The notes: generated from the letters alone by a model not told the origin. DNA of 64,000 nt from Phytophthora quininea (GCA_011947345.1 JAAVTG010000114.1:62001-126000), one strand, 5' to 3'. Positions 10,879 through 22,520 are shown, numbered from the stretch's first letter. Made by a program: numbers and translations.

Positions 10879-11844
10879 TTATTGCATCTCAACGAACGGC
10901 GATACTTCGGGAGGAACGTATTTGTCCAGGGTGATAGGGATTCCGGGGCTGCACGGTACAAACACCGCCGTGGAAACAGCATCTCTGCAGTCAATCGGGA
11001 CGAGAGCTGCAGACGACTTGCTAGGTTTGGCAAAGCAGACGTGAATGGCGGCGAGCCGATTGCCAACACTGTCGTTGTGAAATGCTGCAATCGCTGAACA
11101 CAATACTTGCACGCGCGTCGGATACAGCGCTGTCACTTCCGCCAGGGTTGTCTTCGGAGAAGCCGAAGCTACCCAGCGGTTGATCTTTTCGGTTGCATTT
11201 TGTTGACGGCTGCGGCTCGCAACACAGCGTGGAAGTACCCTCGCGCGCTCGCTTCAAAGTCGCCCCCGCCGTCAGCGGCATAGCACAGTCCGTGTTTCTG
11301 GAACTCGTGGTTGTAGAGCTCGCACAGCGTTCGAAAGCTGGATGGCTGTGTGGGGTCCACCCAGACTTCGTCCATCGCTGCAAGCAGCTCGGGGAGTCTG
11401 CAGCGAAGCCCACTGCGCCGAACGGTTGATTGCGAATGTCATCGCTGACATTGCAGCAAGCGGAGAAGCCGCTGTAGTAGTTGGGCCAGAGCCCGTGGAC
11501 GGAGAGGCGGCTGAGCGCTCTACGGGGCTCACACACGATGCCGAGCGGGAACTTGTTGACGTTCCTGTGCGAGATGGTCAGGTCCACACCAGCGAGCAGG
11601 TCACGGCAGAATTGTGGCAGGAAGAGCTGCTCCAGCACGAGGAAATCAAAGTCGCCTGGCTGGTTCTTTTGCGCAGACAGGCTGGGTCTCGCGTCGGGCA
11701 GATCGGGCCTTGGGCAGCGCCCACGCAAATGTCCACGCACTGCTGCGAGTCGGGCAGCCATCCGCCCGGGTAGTCAATGCTCGCAGCGAGAGGAAGGAGG
11801 GCCAGCAGCAGCAGCAGCGGGAGCTGGAGCGTCATCTTGGTCAA
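10879..11844 (-). CDS. Secreted ribonuclease T2
   Basis: T2 RNases cleave single-stranded RNA through a 2',3'-cyclic phosphate and act in the secretory or lysosomal system or outside the cell. The protein starts MTKMTLQLPLLLLLALLPLAA, a clear signal peptide. Active-site block CAS I is HGLWPNYYSG, and CAS II is in HEFQKHGLC with its catalytic His, Lys and His. Cysteines are frequent, as in the family. Three one-base frame shifts interrupt the gene. They fall at an A4 run near 11672, a C4 run near 11397 and an A4 run near 11195; lengthening each by one base restores a continuous family-like frame. I therefore call it a CDS with assembly errors, although a pseudogene is possible. The stop overlaps an AATAAA-like signal. 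It is divergent from 6PGL, with under 100 bp between the starts. Confidence 0.85.
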
Positions 11845-11941
11845 AGATACTTCGACGCAATTGGCTCAAATTATGCTCAAGTGGCTGCTTGGTGCTTTGC
11901 TTGCATGGTTGTCACTTTACTATCTGCTCCCGCGTGTCGAG

Positions 11942-12927
11942 ATGGTTCTGCGTGTGTCCAGCACTGCCGACGCGGTCGGCGCCGACGTCGGCCAGCTCAT
12001 CCACGACCTGAGCCAGCAGGCCATCGCCGCCAACGGCCGCTTCACGGTGGCGCTCTCGGGCGGCTCTCTGCCCAAGGTTTGTCGGCCAATTCGCACTCCC
12101 TCTCGGTGCTGACCCGCTACCTGCTACCACAGATCCTCAACAAGGGCCTGCAGAACATCAAGGGCGACGTGGACTTCTCCAAGTGGTTTGTCTACTTTGC
12201 GGACGAGCGCTGCGTGGCGCTGGACCACGACGACAGCAACTACAAGGCCTGCAAGGCTGCGCTCTTTGACTTTGTAAGAGGAGGGCATTCCAATCGATTG
12301 GAATCGCTGCGTCGCTAACTTGCGCAACTGTCTACCAGATCCCCGTGCCGCCCAGTCAGATCTACAGCATCGACGCGACCCTCGCTAGCCCCGCTGCCAT
12401 GGCCGTGGACTACACCAAGAAGCTGGCGGAGCTCTGGGGCAGCGACGTGAGTCCATTGCCTCCCCGCCCTTCCCTGTGTCGTTGCGCTAACCGTTATCTA
12501 TCACCTGCAGCTGCCTCGCTTCGACCTGATCCTGCTGGGCATGGGCCCGGACGGCCACACGTGCTCGCTATTCCCTGGACACCCGCTGCTGGAGGAGAAG
12601 ACGCTGTTCGTGGCATCCATCGAGGACTCGCCCAAGCCGCCCCCGCAGCGTATCACACTCACCTACCCGGTCGTCAACAATGCCGCCAACGTACGTGGGA
12701 TGGAAAGTCTTAGTAGATTGCTGTCTCCATTTAACACGGTACCTGGTGTGCAGGTCGCGTTCGTCGCCACGGGCGCCGGCAAGGCGGAGCTGATCCCACA
12801 CATGGTGGGCATCGAGAAGCGCTCGCCGCCGCTTCCAGCCGCCAACGTTAAGCCCACGGACGGCGTCGTCTACTGGTTCATTGACGAGGACGCGGCGGCC
12901 AAACTCTCGGACGAGGCCCGCATGTAG
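11942..12927 (+). CDS. 6-phosphogluconolactonase
   Basis: Hydrolyses 6-phosphogluconolactone in the oxidative pentose phosphate pathway. Family motifs are visible in order: [12 protein letters not shown] near the N-terminus, [11 protein letters not shown], then [19 protein letters not shown] and [11 protein letters not shown]. Four introns fit GT..AG and keep the frame: 12077-12132, 12274-12338, 12447-12510 and 12691-12753. I chose the ATG at 11942 ([15 protein letters not shown]) because it matches where the family domain begins. An in-frame ATG at 11873 would add a hydrophobic segment (MLKWLLGALLAWLSLYYLL) that could act as a membrane anchor or signal, but it would leave only 28 bp to the divergent RNase T2 start. 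The protein is about 246 residues, normal for the family. Confidence 0.9.
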
Positions 12928-13117
12928 ACAGGCACATCCCGGAGGCTTGCACTTCAAAAATGACAGTCGATGCTTTCGCGTGCTGCGATTGGCTAACGAG
13001 TTTAGGCTTTGATTGGCTGAATAAACGCCTATACTTAACTCGTGATGATTGCATCCGAAAGATGACAGCAAGTTGCACACACATACCGGGAACGCTCACT
13101 TCGCAAGATCGCTCGCG

Positions 13118-15440
13118 ATGACCACCGACAAGCAGAAGAACGCGCTGGCCGTGGCCGCATGCGGCGTGGCGCTGGCCGGGCTGGCGCTGTGGGCGCGCAA
13201 CCAGCAGCAGACGCGCACAAGACTGGCTCGCAGGGCGCTGACTCACCTGCGCTTCGACCTGAGCGTGGCGGAGGTGGAGGCCGAGACGCAGCGCATCCTG
13301 GCGGACATGAAGCGCGTAGACGACGAGGTGGCGGCGCTCTCCGGCGCACAAGTGACGTTCGCGGGGACAGCGCAGAGGCTCATCGACCTGGACCACGAGA
13401 TGCTGAGCCGCGTGACCAACGTGACGTTCCTGGGGCAGGTGGCGGCCGACAAGGCGACACGCGACGCCTGCACCAAGGCGGACGAAGCCATCGAGGACTT
13501 TTCAGTGCAGCGCAGCATGCGTGCGGACGTGTATAAGGCCATCCACACGCTCTACAAGGGCGCAGAGTACCAGAAGCTGGACAAGATCACGCAGCGCTAC
13601 GTACACCGCCTCGTGCAGGACTTTGAGCGCAACGGACTGCAGCTGCCCGAGGAGAAGCAGAAGGAGGTGCAGGCCTGGAAGCAGAAGCTGTCCAAGCTGG
13701 GCATCCAGTTCCAGCAAAACCTCTCGGAGGAGACCATCGAAGTCCAGTTCTCGCTTGAGGAGCTGCAGGGGCTCAGCGACGACTTTATCGCGGCGCTGGA
13801 GAAGGGCCCAGACGGCAAGTACAAAATCGCGCTCTCGTACCCGACGGTGTTTCCGATCCTCAACACGTGCACGGTCGAGTCGACGCGCAAGGCTGTGGAG
13901 TACGCCTTCAACCGCCGCTGCATCGACAAAAACGTCGCCATCCTCGAGGAGATGCTGGAGCTTCGACACAAGGTGGCACTTGCACTGGGGTACGAGAACC
14001 ACGCCGCATACGTCCTTGAGCAGCGGTACGTTTGCTCGAAGTTTTGCAATCGTCATTGGGGTGTCGAGCTAATCAGCGTAAATCGTCGCGTACAGAATGG
14101 CAGAAAACCCCACGAACGTCAAGAAGTTCCTGTCGGATCTAGACAACAAGCTTGTCCCGCTTGCCAAGAAGGACCTCGACAACCTGCTGAAGCTGAAGGA
14201 AGCCGACTGCGAGCAGAACAAATGGAAGTTCGACGGCAAGATCAACATGTGGGATTTCCGCTTCTACATGGACCAGTTCGTGAAAAGCACTGCTCCATCG
14301 ATGCTGAGAAGCTCCGTGAGTACTTCCCTCTCGATCACGTGACGAAGGAGCTTCTGGCAATGTACCAAGAGCTGTTGAGTCTGAAGTTCGTTGAGATCTC
14401 GCAGCCTCATGTGTGGCACAAGGAAGTCCGCATGTTTGCAGTGTACGATGCCCGTCCGCAGAAGGCTGGGCGTCTTGTTGGCCACTTCTACCTGGACCTG
14501 TTCCCGCGAGCGGGCAAGTATGGCCACGCTGCTTGCTTCACGCTGCAGCAGGGCTGCTGCAACTCGAAGGGAGTCCGCGAGGTGAGTCTCCTTGAACGCT
14601 ATCCCGCCTACATTGATGATCTCGTTGACCCCTCCCTTTCCTCGTTTATTGATTAGTACCCCGCTGCTGCTATGGTAGCCAACTTCAACGCCCCGACAAA
14701 GTCGAAGCCGTCGCTGCTGGGGCATCAGGAAGTCGTAACGTACTTCCACGAGTTCGGTCATGTGATGCACTGCCTGTGCTCGGAAGTGGGCATTCCTCGC
14801 TTTGCTGGCACACGCGTAGAGCGTGACTTTGTGGAGGCTCCGAGCCAAATGCTCGAAAACTGGTGCTGGGAGAAGGAGCCGCTGCAGCGTCTATCCTCGC
14901 ACTACCATCCGGAGAGGTGCGTCTGCGTCGCGGTGCATGGTCTGTTGAGAATTTGTCTAACTCTCCGGTTGTTGTCAACAGAAACTCTCGGACGACCTGA
15001 TCGCCCGCCTGATCTCGACGAAGAACGCCAACACGGGTCTGCTGAACAAACGCCAACTGCTGTTCGCCACGTTTGACCAGATCATCCATTCCAAGGCCAA
15101 GTCGAACACGGCGCAGCTCCTCAGCCAGTTGCAGACGGAGATCATGCTCATCGACATGACGCGCGATACCAACTTTGCCGGATCGTTCGGCCACTTGGCA
15201 GGCGGCTATGACGCGCAGTACTACGGCTACATGTGGAGTGAGGTCTTCTCCATGGACATGTTCGTCTCTCGCTTCAAGAAGGAGGGCCTGATGAACCCCA
15301 AGACGGGGCTGGCGTATCGCGAGCTCATCCTGGCGCGTGGCGGCTCGGTGGACGCCAGCGTCATGCTGAAGGACTTTCTGGGTCGCGTACCGAACCAAGA
15401 CGCGTTCCTGCTCAGCAAGGGGCTCAAGGTAGAGGCGTAG
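13118..15440 (+). CDS. M3 family zinc metallopeptidase (thimet oligopeptidase-like)
   Basis: Cleaves short peptides. The start [21 protein letters not shown] gives an N-terminal hydrophobic segment, perhaps a membrane anchor. The zinc-binding HEFGHVMH motif lies in exon 3 (near 14748) and the third ligand region is [12 protein letters not shown]. Exons are 13118-14025, 14096-14581, 14657-14916 and 14982-15440, with introns of 65-75 bp. A one-base loss at an A4 run (about 14282-14285) shifts the frame from FYMDQFVK to the following [13 protein letters not shown]. The junction at 14916/14982 is also one base out of phase, consistent with another lost A. With those corrected the length (about 700 residues) matches thimet oligopeptidase and neurolysin. 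Confidence 0.9.
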
Positions 15441-15634
15441 AAGTGTCCTGTGTGATAAGGTGGACGGTAGTGTTCATTTTGAAACCCACGTGGGAACAAG
15501 TTGCTGTTTGCCACGTCAGAATTTCTTGTCAACAATCCTATTGACAATATCCTCTATAAAATTTTGTAAAGGCGCATGATCTTCACAAAACGACCAGAGC
15601 TGTAAGCGCCGCGACTTTCCCTTCCCGCAGCAGC

Positions 15635-18058
15635 ATGTCGTTCGAGGCGCAAGTCGTGGGGCTGCCCGGCAACTCGTTCGCCTTCACCAACTGCGTGTAC
15701 GTGCACCTGGATGACTTTATGAACCTGGTGAAGCGGACGCCGCCGGGCGTCGTGACCAAGGAGGACCTGCGCGCCCACGGGCTCAACGTCTGGCTCAACC
15801 GCAAGTTCGTGCTGGCCGCCAAGCCCCACAAGGACATCCAGCCGGGCACTGTGGCCGTGGGAACTATGCAGCGCATGTGCGTGGGTCTCCCCATGAACCA
15901 GGCCTGCGAGGTCTCCGTGTACGCCCCTCCAGCACCAAGGCCGTGCTCAGCACCGCCACATTTGAGATCCAGCAGGTGCTGACGCGCGCCCAGGGCAATG
16001 AGCTCCGCGTTGTGGACTGCAAGATGCTCAAGGACCTCTTCGAGGCAGAGTACACGCACCAGGTCTTTGCGGTGGGGCAGATCATGGCTGTGCGCATCGA
16101 CGGTCTCCCGGTGCGTCTGCAGTGCATCAACATCGACACGGTGGACGGCGACAGCAGTCGGACTCGTTTGCCCCGAGGGTCGGGGCCTTTCTCCAGGGTG
16201 CTATCATCAACTTCACCAAGGGAAGGACGCCCCCGTCCGTCTCACCAACCAGTCCAGCGGCATGACGCGCACGGTCTTCAAGCCAGACTTTGACTTTTCC
16301 AAGCTCGGCATCGGAGGTCTCGACAAGGAGTTCAACGACATCTTTAGACGCGCCTTTGCCTCGCGGTTGTTCCCGACAGATGTGATCCAGAAGCTCGGCA
16401 TCCAGCACGTCCGAGGCATGCTGCTGTTTGGACCACCCGGTTGCGGTAAGACGCTGATTGCACGCAAGATCTCGCAAGCGTTGACTGCCAAGGAACCTAA
16501 AGTAGTCAACGGGCCAGAGATTCTGGATAAGTTTGTCGGTGAGTCCGAGCGCAAGATCCGTGAGCTATTCGCCGATGCGCGCAAGGATCAGGAGGAGCTC
16601 GGAGACGAGAGCGATGTGCATATCATCATCTTCGATGAAATTGACGCCATTTGCAAGCAGCGTGGCTCGAGTCGCGATGGCACAGGCGTCGGTGACAGTG
16701 TGGTGAACCAGCTCCTAACACAGATCGACGGTGTTGACAGTCTCAACAATGTGCTGGTGATTGGCATGACAAACCGAAAGGTGAGGTTTTGCTTGACGCG
16801 TCGATTTGACTTTTTGACTGCACTAATGCAACACATTCTGGGATTCGTAGGACATGCTTGATGAGGCCTTGATGCGTCCCGGCCGTTTGGAGGTGCAGAT
16901 CGAGATCAACCTGCCAGACGAAAAGGGCCGCGCGCAGATTCTCAAAATCCACACAGACCGTGCCCGAGACAAGGGGCATTGCACCCCAAGGTTATCGCGG
17001 ATCTCGACAATTGTCTGGATCCTACCAAGCCAGTGAGTGATGACCCTGACTACAAAAACCTTGTCCAAAGGACAAAGAACTTTTCGGGCGCTGAACTGGA
17101 AGGTCTGGTGCGTGCAGCCACAGCACACGCGCTCTCTCGCGGAACGGATGGTCGGACCATGCACGCCATCACCAACTTTAACCCGGAAATCACCATGGAG
17201 GACTTTGCGCTGGCACTGGAGGAGGTCAAGCCCAAGTTTGGCGCCCCCAGCGATGAGCTTGCACTGTACTACAAGAACGGCTTGATCCCTTACGGCAAAT
17301 CGTTCACCGAAGTGAAAGAGGCGCTGATGCGTGTGATTGATCAAGTACGCTCGAACGACAAGACGCCTCTGATGTCGGTGCTGCTTCACGGCGAACGTGG
17401 TGCAGGTAAAACCGCGCTCGCCACTTATTGCGCAGTTGCGAGCGAGTTCCCTTTGGTGCGTATGGTCAAGGCGTCAGAACTCATTTCCCGCGCGGAGAAT
17501 GGCAAGTGCGCCTACATCAACACGCTGTTTGAGGAGGCGTACCGGTCCCCGCTCAGCATCATCATCCTGGACGACATCGAGCGGCTCATGGACTACGTTG
17601 GTACGTCATCAGCTACTACACTGCGGAATTGATGCTGTACAGCTCACGAGCTTTGTTTCTATCGCAGGTATGGGCCCTCGGTTCTCCAACTTGGTGCTGC
17701 AGGCGCTGATGGTGTTGGTGCGCAACCCGGTGCCCGTGGCTGGACGAAAGCTGGTGGTGATCGGCGTCACGTCCAACATCACGGCCATGCAATCGGTGGA
17801 GCTGAGCGACGTGTTCGACCTGTGTCTGGAAGTGCCGCAGCTCACACAGAAGCACGAGCTGGACGCCGTGATCACCCACACGGGGCTGCCGGTGGAGGAC
17901 GACCAGAAGGACGCGGTGCTCAGCGTGCTGTCGGACCGCCCCATCTCGGTCAAGAAGCTGCTGCTGGTGACGGAGATGGCCAAGGAGGAGCTCGCGCGCA
18001 CGGGGAGAGCGCCATCACGGCGCAGCAGCTCATCGAATGCGCCTACAAGTTCATTTAG
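15635..18058 (+). CDS. NSF: N-ethylmaleimide-sensitive fusion protein (AAA+ ATPase)
   Basis: Hexameric ATPase that disassembles SNARE complexes after membrane fusion. The N domain begins [19 protein letters not shown]. The D1 domain has Walker A GPPGCGKT (about 16430-16453), Walker [10 protein letters not shown] and [19 protein letters not shown]. The D2 domain has GERGAGKT (about 17394), [15 protein letters not shown] and [12 protein letters not shown]. Introns are 16781-16850 and 17601-17667. Five one-base losses break the frame: near 15928 (C run), 16155, 16220 (GGGAAGG), 16973 (G4) and 18008 (G4). The protein ends [14 protein letters not shown]. The domains are otherwise complete, so the breaks are probably assembly errors in an essential gene. 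The next gene starts 104 bp downstream on the same strand. Confidence 0.93.
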
Positions 18059-18162
18059 TTCATTTAGACAAGGCATAGATCAACAACTGTGCCATCTGCT
18101 TGCACTTTTCTTGCCGTTTCCCACACAAAGATCCGCATCAAACGGCGCAGAGCTCCGTCGCG

Positions 18163-19323
18163 ATGGCCAAGAAGTCCAAGAAGCCCGCCGCCGCCAAGCC
18201 CCAGGACGCCCCCAAGACGGCGGACGGCGGGCCTGGCCACGAGCCGCTGGGCCCCGACGAGACGCAGACCAAGTCGCAGCGCCGCCGCGCCTCGGAGAAG
18301 ATCGACCAGCTGCTGGAGGCGCGGCCCGACCCGGAGGCGCTCGAGCAGCGCAACGTGCTGCCGACGGCCTCGACCAACGTGGCGCCCACACTGCAGGGCG
18401 TGCAGAGGCAGCTGCAGCGCAAGATCAGCGCCGATGGGCTGGCGCACAAGCTCGAGGGCCGCCCTGACGTGCAGGAGCTGCAGGACCGCGCCATCGTGCA
18501 CGGGGAGACGGCGTGGCGCCCAGTCTGCAGGCCACGCAGGAGAAGCTGCAGCGGCAGCTCAACTCGGACAAGGTGAACCAGCATCTGACCAAGCGCCCGT
18601 CGATCGACGAGCTGCGCACCACGGGGTGCTGGAAACGAGCGCCGAGCTGGCGCCGAGTCTCACGGCCACGGCCAAGAAGCTCGAGAGGAACCTCGTGCAA
18701 AACCAGGTGTCGCACCTGCTCGAGTCGAGGCCCGAGAAGGACGAGCTGGTCTCGCAGAACATCCTGGAAGGTAGGTGGCGCCAAAGATTTTTCTTTTGCT
18801 GTGCTGCAGTGGTTAATGACGAGAGGAATTCCTCGCTGTGTCCTGTTGTGGCTCTCTCCAGGGCAAGACGCTGCAGTGGCACCAGTGCTGCAAGGCGCCA
18901 AACATCAGCTCGAGCGCCAGTTGAAGGCAGACCAAATTGCAAGACAGCTGCGCCATAGACCCTCCCTGTCCGAGCTGGAGGAAAAGGGTCTCATTGACGG
19001 TGAGGCAACTGGCGTCCGACATTCGGAGTAGCGGCATATCGACTGATAGGGTGGCGTTCTCGTTTGCTAGAGGGGAGTTGGGAGACGACGGTCTGCCGAG
19101 GAAGCGCTCGACGTCACAGCGAGCACGCTACGCGTTGGCGCTCAAGGCAGCCAGCCGAATTGCGGCCGACAAGTTGATCTCGGCGGATGAGAAGGCGCGT
19201 CTGAAGGATTTGATTCTGAGCGATGACGAAAAGGTCGTCGCTGCGCTCGAGTGTTACGAGCTGGATGAGGATATTGAAGAAATGCTGGACACACTGTACC
19301 GCGTGGCGAAGGTGTCGACGTGA
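18163..19323 (+). CDS. Five-repeat RPEL protein (predicted G-actin-binding)
   Basis: RPEL repeats bind monomeric actin in MRTF/myocardin and Phactr proteins. Five units are visible. Their RP-x3-EL cores are LLEARPDPEALEQRNVL, LEGRPDVQELQDRAIV, LTKRPSIDELRTTGVL, LESRPEKDELVSQNIL and LRHRPSLSELEEKGLI. Repeats 2-4 are each preceded by a conserved linker, APSLQ-like then QLQR/QRQL. The start MAKKSKKPAAAKPQ is Lys-rich. Introns are probably 18771-18861 and 19000-19072; the second uses the acceptor that keeps the frame into GELGDDGLPRKRS. The C-terminal 80 residues are acidic and helical with no family I know. One-base losses near 18513 and at a G4 run (18623-18626) break the frame. No nuclear SRF-type domain is visible, so a cytoskeletal role is inferred. 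Confidence 0.82.
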
Positions 19324-19594
19324 TGAAGATTTACGTCGTGGAGGGAGCACCTCAAGGAGAAGAGCGTGGCGTTTGGTGGGTGCCATGGCGTGCATGTGCT
19401 CGAGCCTGTTGTTTCCATTACGAGTTGCCAATGATTCTGCATACAATAGGAATACCTGTTGATTCCAAGTTGTTCGTTGCCTCTATGCGGATCGCGTGTC
19501 CATAAAAGCATCTACGCCGTCACGAAGTGCGCTGAGTTAACAACAACATGAGTTAGTGGCAGTTCATCTGACAAATACAGCGAGCAGGGGCCCC

Positions 19595-20593
19595 TTACTT
19601 GATCTGCAGCAACGAGTCTACCACACCGAAGAAGGTGCGGTCTTCAAATGGCATAGCCTGCGTCGCAGGCGGCTCCGGATGCTGCAGCCACGCAGAAAAC
19701 AGCAAGAGGTGGCCATTCATCGCGACGAAGTCCTTTTGCAGCTGTGCCGACAGAGGAGATGCATGCGATAGCGTCTCCACCAGCGTGTAACTGGAGCGTG
19801 GGAAGCTTTCCTTGTCGCGAGTCCTATTCGGGTACAAAAATGTAAGTTCTCCATTGTCGATTGTACTGCTGCCCGCCTTCACAAACCAGCACTCTTCGTC
19901 CTTGAGAAGGCCGTAGAGTTCAACGACTGCCTGGTACAAAGCCTTCTGCTGTTCCTTAGACGCCTGCACAGCTACAGGGTCAGCAAATGACAGTAATTTT
20001 ACCAGAAACACTTGCCTATCGTACCTCATCAACGCCTACGGAGAAGAACCACCCTGGCAATTCCGAGCCATTCATGCCGATCGATCCAGCAACACCAGCA
20101 ATCCTGGGGTCATCGATTTTCTTGACACTTGTCGAGAACGACAGCGCTTCTAGCAGCTCACTGAGTCTGCACCAGCAGCAAACCACAAAGTTCTAAATTC
20201 GCTCCGTTCCTCGTTGCGACTGCACTGGCCACCAAACTTACTTGGAGTCGGAAGTAGTGCTCGATTGCAGTCTCCGGAAGGAAGAGATGACTATGCACTC
20301 GGTCTTGTGACCTGGCCACGCCTTGACTTGGCATTCTCGGTCGCAGAACAGCGCCGCATCGCAGTTGGAGCACCGCTAGAAATTAACACCTCATGAGTGA
20401 CAACCTTCAGACCAAACAAACTGCTCGGTCCGACCTTCAAACTCGCAACGCCCTCCAGTTTCTGGCGGCAGTAGTGGCAGCCAGAGCCGATGATCCACAC
20501 CTCACCGCCGTGCTGCTTAAAGTGCTCCAGCAGCCGCATCTCGGCCGCGGCAGTAGCGTCCTCGCATAGCTGGTCATACGTCTTGTCCGACAT
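19595..20593 (-). CDS. MYND-type zinc finger protein
   Basis: The start is MSDKTYDQLCEDATAAAEMRLL at 20593. Exons consistent with splice sites are 20593-20435, 20375-20242, 20192-20026 and 19971-19595. Splicing the first intron in phase 0 produces CSNCDAALFCDRECQ...WPGHKTEC, which has the Cys/His spacing of a MYND finger, a protein-protein interaction module. The last exon is about 125 residues (ALYQAVVELYGLLKDEECWF...FGVVDSLLQIK) without a family I recognise. No SET domain is joined to the finger here. A separate SET gene lies directly upstream on the same strand, about 200 bp away, which may be coincidence. Confidence 0.72.
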
Positions 20594-20790
20594 TGCGTCT
20601 GAATGGAGACCGACTGCCTCAATACAAACATCAAGATAAAGGACCACTATTCGGGTGATTCACTACATATGGCTTCATCGATGGCGGAGCTGATGGCGAT
20701 TCGATTCTGGCAGGGCGGCGACCGTGGGAACGTGTCCATAGGGCAGCAGCTAAGCAGCTTGGGCAGGATTTCTTACTGTAGTAAGTCACT

Positions 20791-21684
20791 CTAAGCGGAA
20801 GGTAAATATCCGCGGCACTCGTTTGCCCCGCAACGACACTTGTGTCCTGCAGCGTGACCATCTCTCTCTCCACCGGCATGCATGATTCCAGCTCCATAGT
20901 CGAAGGTCAGCTCCTTGCCAGACTCGACCTGTCTCCTCGTGAAGAACAGCAGCCTCGGAACGTACGAGTCCACGCGCACGGCCGCCACCTCCAGGTTGGG
21001 GTCGCAGCTGTGGTTGAAGAATCGCGTCAAGCTGCCGCTGGTGGACGCGTCCACGTTGGTGCGCACGACGTCAAAGTCGACACCGGAGACGCCTCGCCTC
21101 GCCACGTGCTCCCTCAGCGACAGCACGTAGTTGACGCCCCTGGGGTCGTACTCGTTTCGGTAGCGCCTTCGCATCTCTCGACTCGAGACCAGCTCACCCG
21201 TGTACTCGCCCACGAACTCGCCTCGTTGGATGTCCTGCGCAGCTAACACGCCCCATCCTTTGCCAGCGCATGGGGCGACAGCAACCTGAACTTGTCGACC
21301 AAGCATCGCTCGACGACATCGCTCGTCGCTCTGCTGCTGTTTGGTGCGTACGTCGACCGGCAGCTTGTGCTGGTTGCTGACGGTCGGGGAAACTGCACCG
21401 CCGCGAGGTAGAGGAAGTTCATGAGCCGAAAGAGTCTCTCCAGTCGACTGCGAGTGCTTCGAGTTGCTAGCTGCACTGGGACTGGTATCGCCTCCTTCCC
21501 TAGAGACGTCCTGCAGCACAGCGTCCAGCCACGTGGCGATGGCTTTTCGAGTCTCTCTGCACGCGCATCCGAGCGACACTGCCGAGCTCTCGTCCAGAAA
21601 TCTGTAGAGAGATCGGTGCGGGGAGAACATGAGTGAAAGCACATCGGACAGAGAGGCGCTCCCTCTCGCGCACAGCTTCTTCAT
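20791..21684 (-). CDS. SET-domain protein lysine methyltransferase (left, open copy)
   Basis: SET enzymes transfer methyl groups from S-adenosylmethionine to lysine, usually on histones. Visible motifs: GKGWGVLAAQDIQRGEFVGEY (SET start), FNHSCDPNLE (the NHSC cofactor motif), ELTFDYGAG (catalytic Tyr region) and a post-SET CRCGANECRGYL with Cys spacing for zinc. The N-terminal 120 residues are low complexity. The first ATG in frame is at 21684 (MKKLCARGSASLSD), giving 298 residues. The open frame continues upstream without an ATG, so an upstream exon is possible. This copy is uninterrupted; its mirror copy at 27312-28206 is not. Confidence 0.88.
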   Translation of the reverse strand: MKKLCARGSASLSDVLSLMFSPHRSLYRFLDESSAVSLGCACRETRKAIATWLDAVLQDVSREGGDTSPSAASNSKHSQSTGETLSAHELPLPRGGAVSPTVSNQHKLPVDVRTKQQQSDERCRRAMLGRQVQVAVAPCAGKGWGVLAAQDIQRGEFVGEYTGELVSSREMRRRYRNEYDPRGVNYVLSLREHVARRGVSGVDFDVVRTNVDASTSGSLTRFFNHSCDPNLEVAAVRVDSYVPRLLFFTRRQVESGKELTFDYGAGIMHAGGERDGHAAGHKCRCGANECRGYLPSA

Positions 21685-21902
21685 GCTCCGTAGCAGCTCC
21701 ACTGGAGGATCGATCGTGTGAGTGGCCTGTCGATGGACGCTGTGGATTGGCAAGGCGGAAGCAAGTCACCGCGCGATCGAACATGCTCACGGTGGGGGTG
21801 TTGTGTTGATATTGATGACATAGCTAGTTAGTGTATAGACTTGAGATGCTACTTGGTACTTGGCACGCTCAACGCGGTTCATAGGGACGAGAGATACAAC
21901 TT

Positions 21903-22469
21903 TTACAACCGCAAGAAGCGCTCGACGACGTGCGGGATGGCCTGGCAGCCGTCGCACGCGGCGTCCCTCGACTGCGGCTCGGTCTTGCTGCTGACGGCCA
22001 TGCGGATGAAGGCGGCGCAGAAGCTCCGCAGCAGCTTCTTGCGGCGCTCCACGCCCGTCGCCAGCTTGGCGTACAGCCGCGGCTGGGCCAGCGAGTACAG
22101 GATGAAGTGCATGTACTTGCTGCAGTACTTGCAGATGTGGCCGTCGTCGTGCTTGCGTTGCGCGTAGGCCCAGGCCTGGTAGCGCAGCTGGGCAAAGTCG
22201 GAGAAGCGGCGCTCGATCCGGTAGTCGGGTCTTGAGGCGGAGGCTGCGGGCGCGTTTCGTGTGGGGATGCGCGACGTGTGGTGCAGCAGGAAGACGTCCA
22301 GCACGTACAAGACGACGCCGTTGCGCTCGACGGTGGCGTTGATTTCGACGCGGTCGATGGTCTCGAGGAACGAGATGGGGCCGGCGGCCTTGCACGAGTG
22401 GGTGGGGGTGAGGACCACGGGCGTCAGGCGCTGCAGCTGTGGCAGCATCGAGATGGCGGCGGTCGGCAT
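21903..22469 (-). CDS. PX-domain-like protein (left copy)
   Basis: 188 residues from MPTAAISMLPQLQRL at 22469. The segment YRIERRFSDFAQLRYQAW has the hallmark of a PX phosphoinositide-binding fold (basic Arg-Arg-Phe-Ser-Asp-Phe followed by Leu). VEINATVERNGVVLYVLDV would be the first beta strands. A CKYC pair and a C-terminal CDGC pair are unusual additions that could bind a metal. PX proteins act on endosomal membranes. The right copy (26527-27093) encodes the same protein. An oomycete-type promoter motif lies just upstream. Confidence 0.7.
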   Translation of the reverse strand: MPTAAISMLPQLQRLTPVVLTPTHSCKAAGPISFLETIDRVEINATVERNGVVLYVLDVFLLHHTSRIPTRNAPAASASRPDYRIERRFSDFAQLRYQAWAYAQRKHDDGHICKYCSKYMHFILYSLAQPRLYAKLATGVERRKKLLRSFCAAFIRMAVSSKTEPQSRDAACDGCQAIPHVVERFLRL

Positions 22470-22501
22470 GGTCGTGCTCGTAGTAGAGTTGGGCAGCACT
22501 G

Positions 22502-22520
22502 GAGAAATTCAAGAGTGATT
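22502..22520 (-). promoter_or_regulatory. Oomycete Inr/FPR-like core promoter of the PX-like gene
   Basis: Minus strand ATCACTCTTGAATTTCTCC, about 35-50 bp before the ATG, resembles the oomycete initiator plus flanking promoter region (YCAYTYY followed by CAWTTT-like). It also marks the ATG at 22469 as the likely start. Confidence 0.5.

Noticed and set aside
14597..14656. M3 peptidase reading continuing to the stop at 14656
   Set aside because: GTGAGT...GATTAG (14582-14656) is a good intron, and splicing joins GVRE to [13 protein letters not shown], leading directly to the HEFGH exon.
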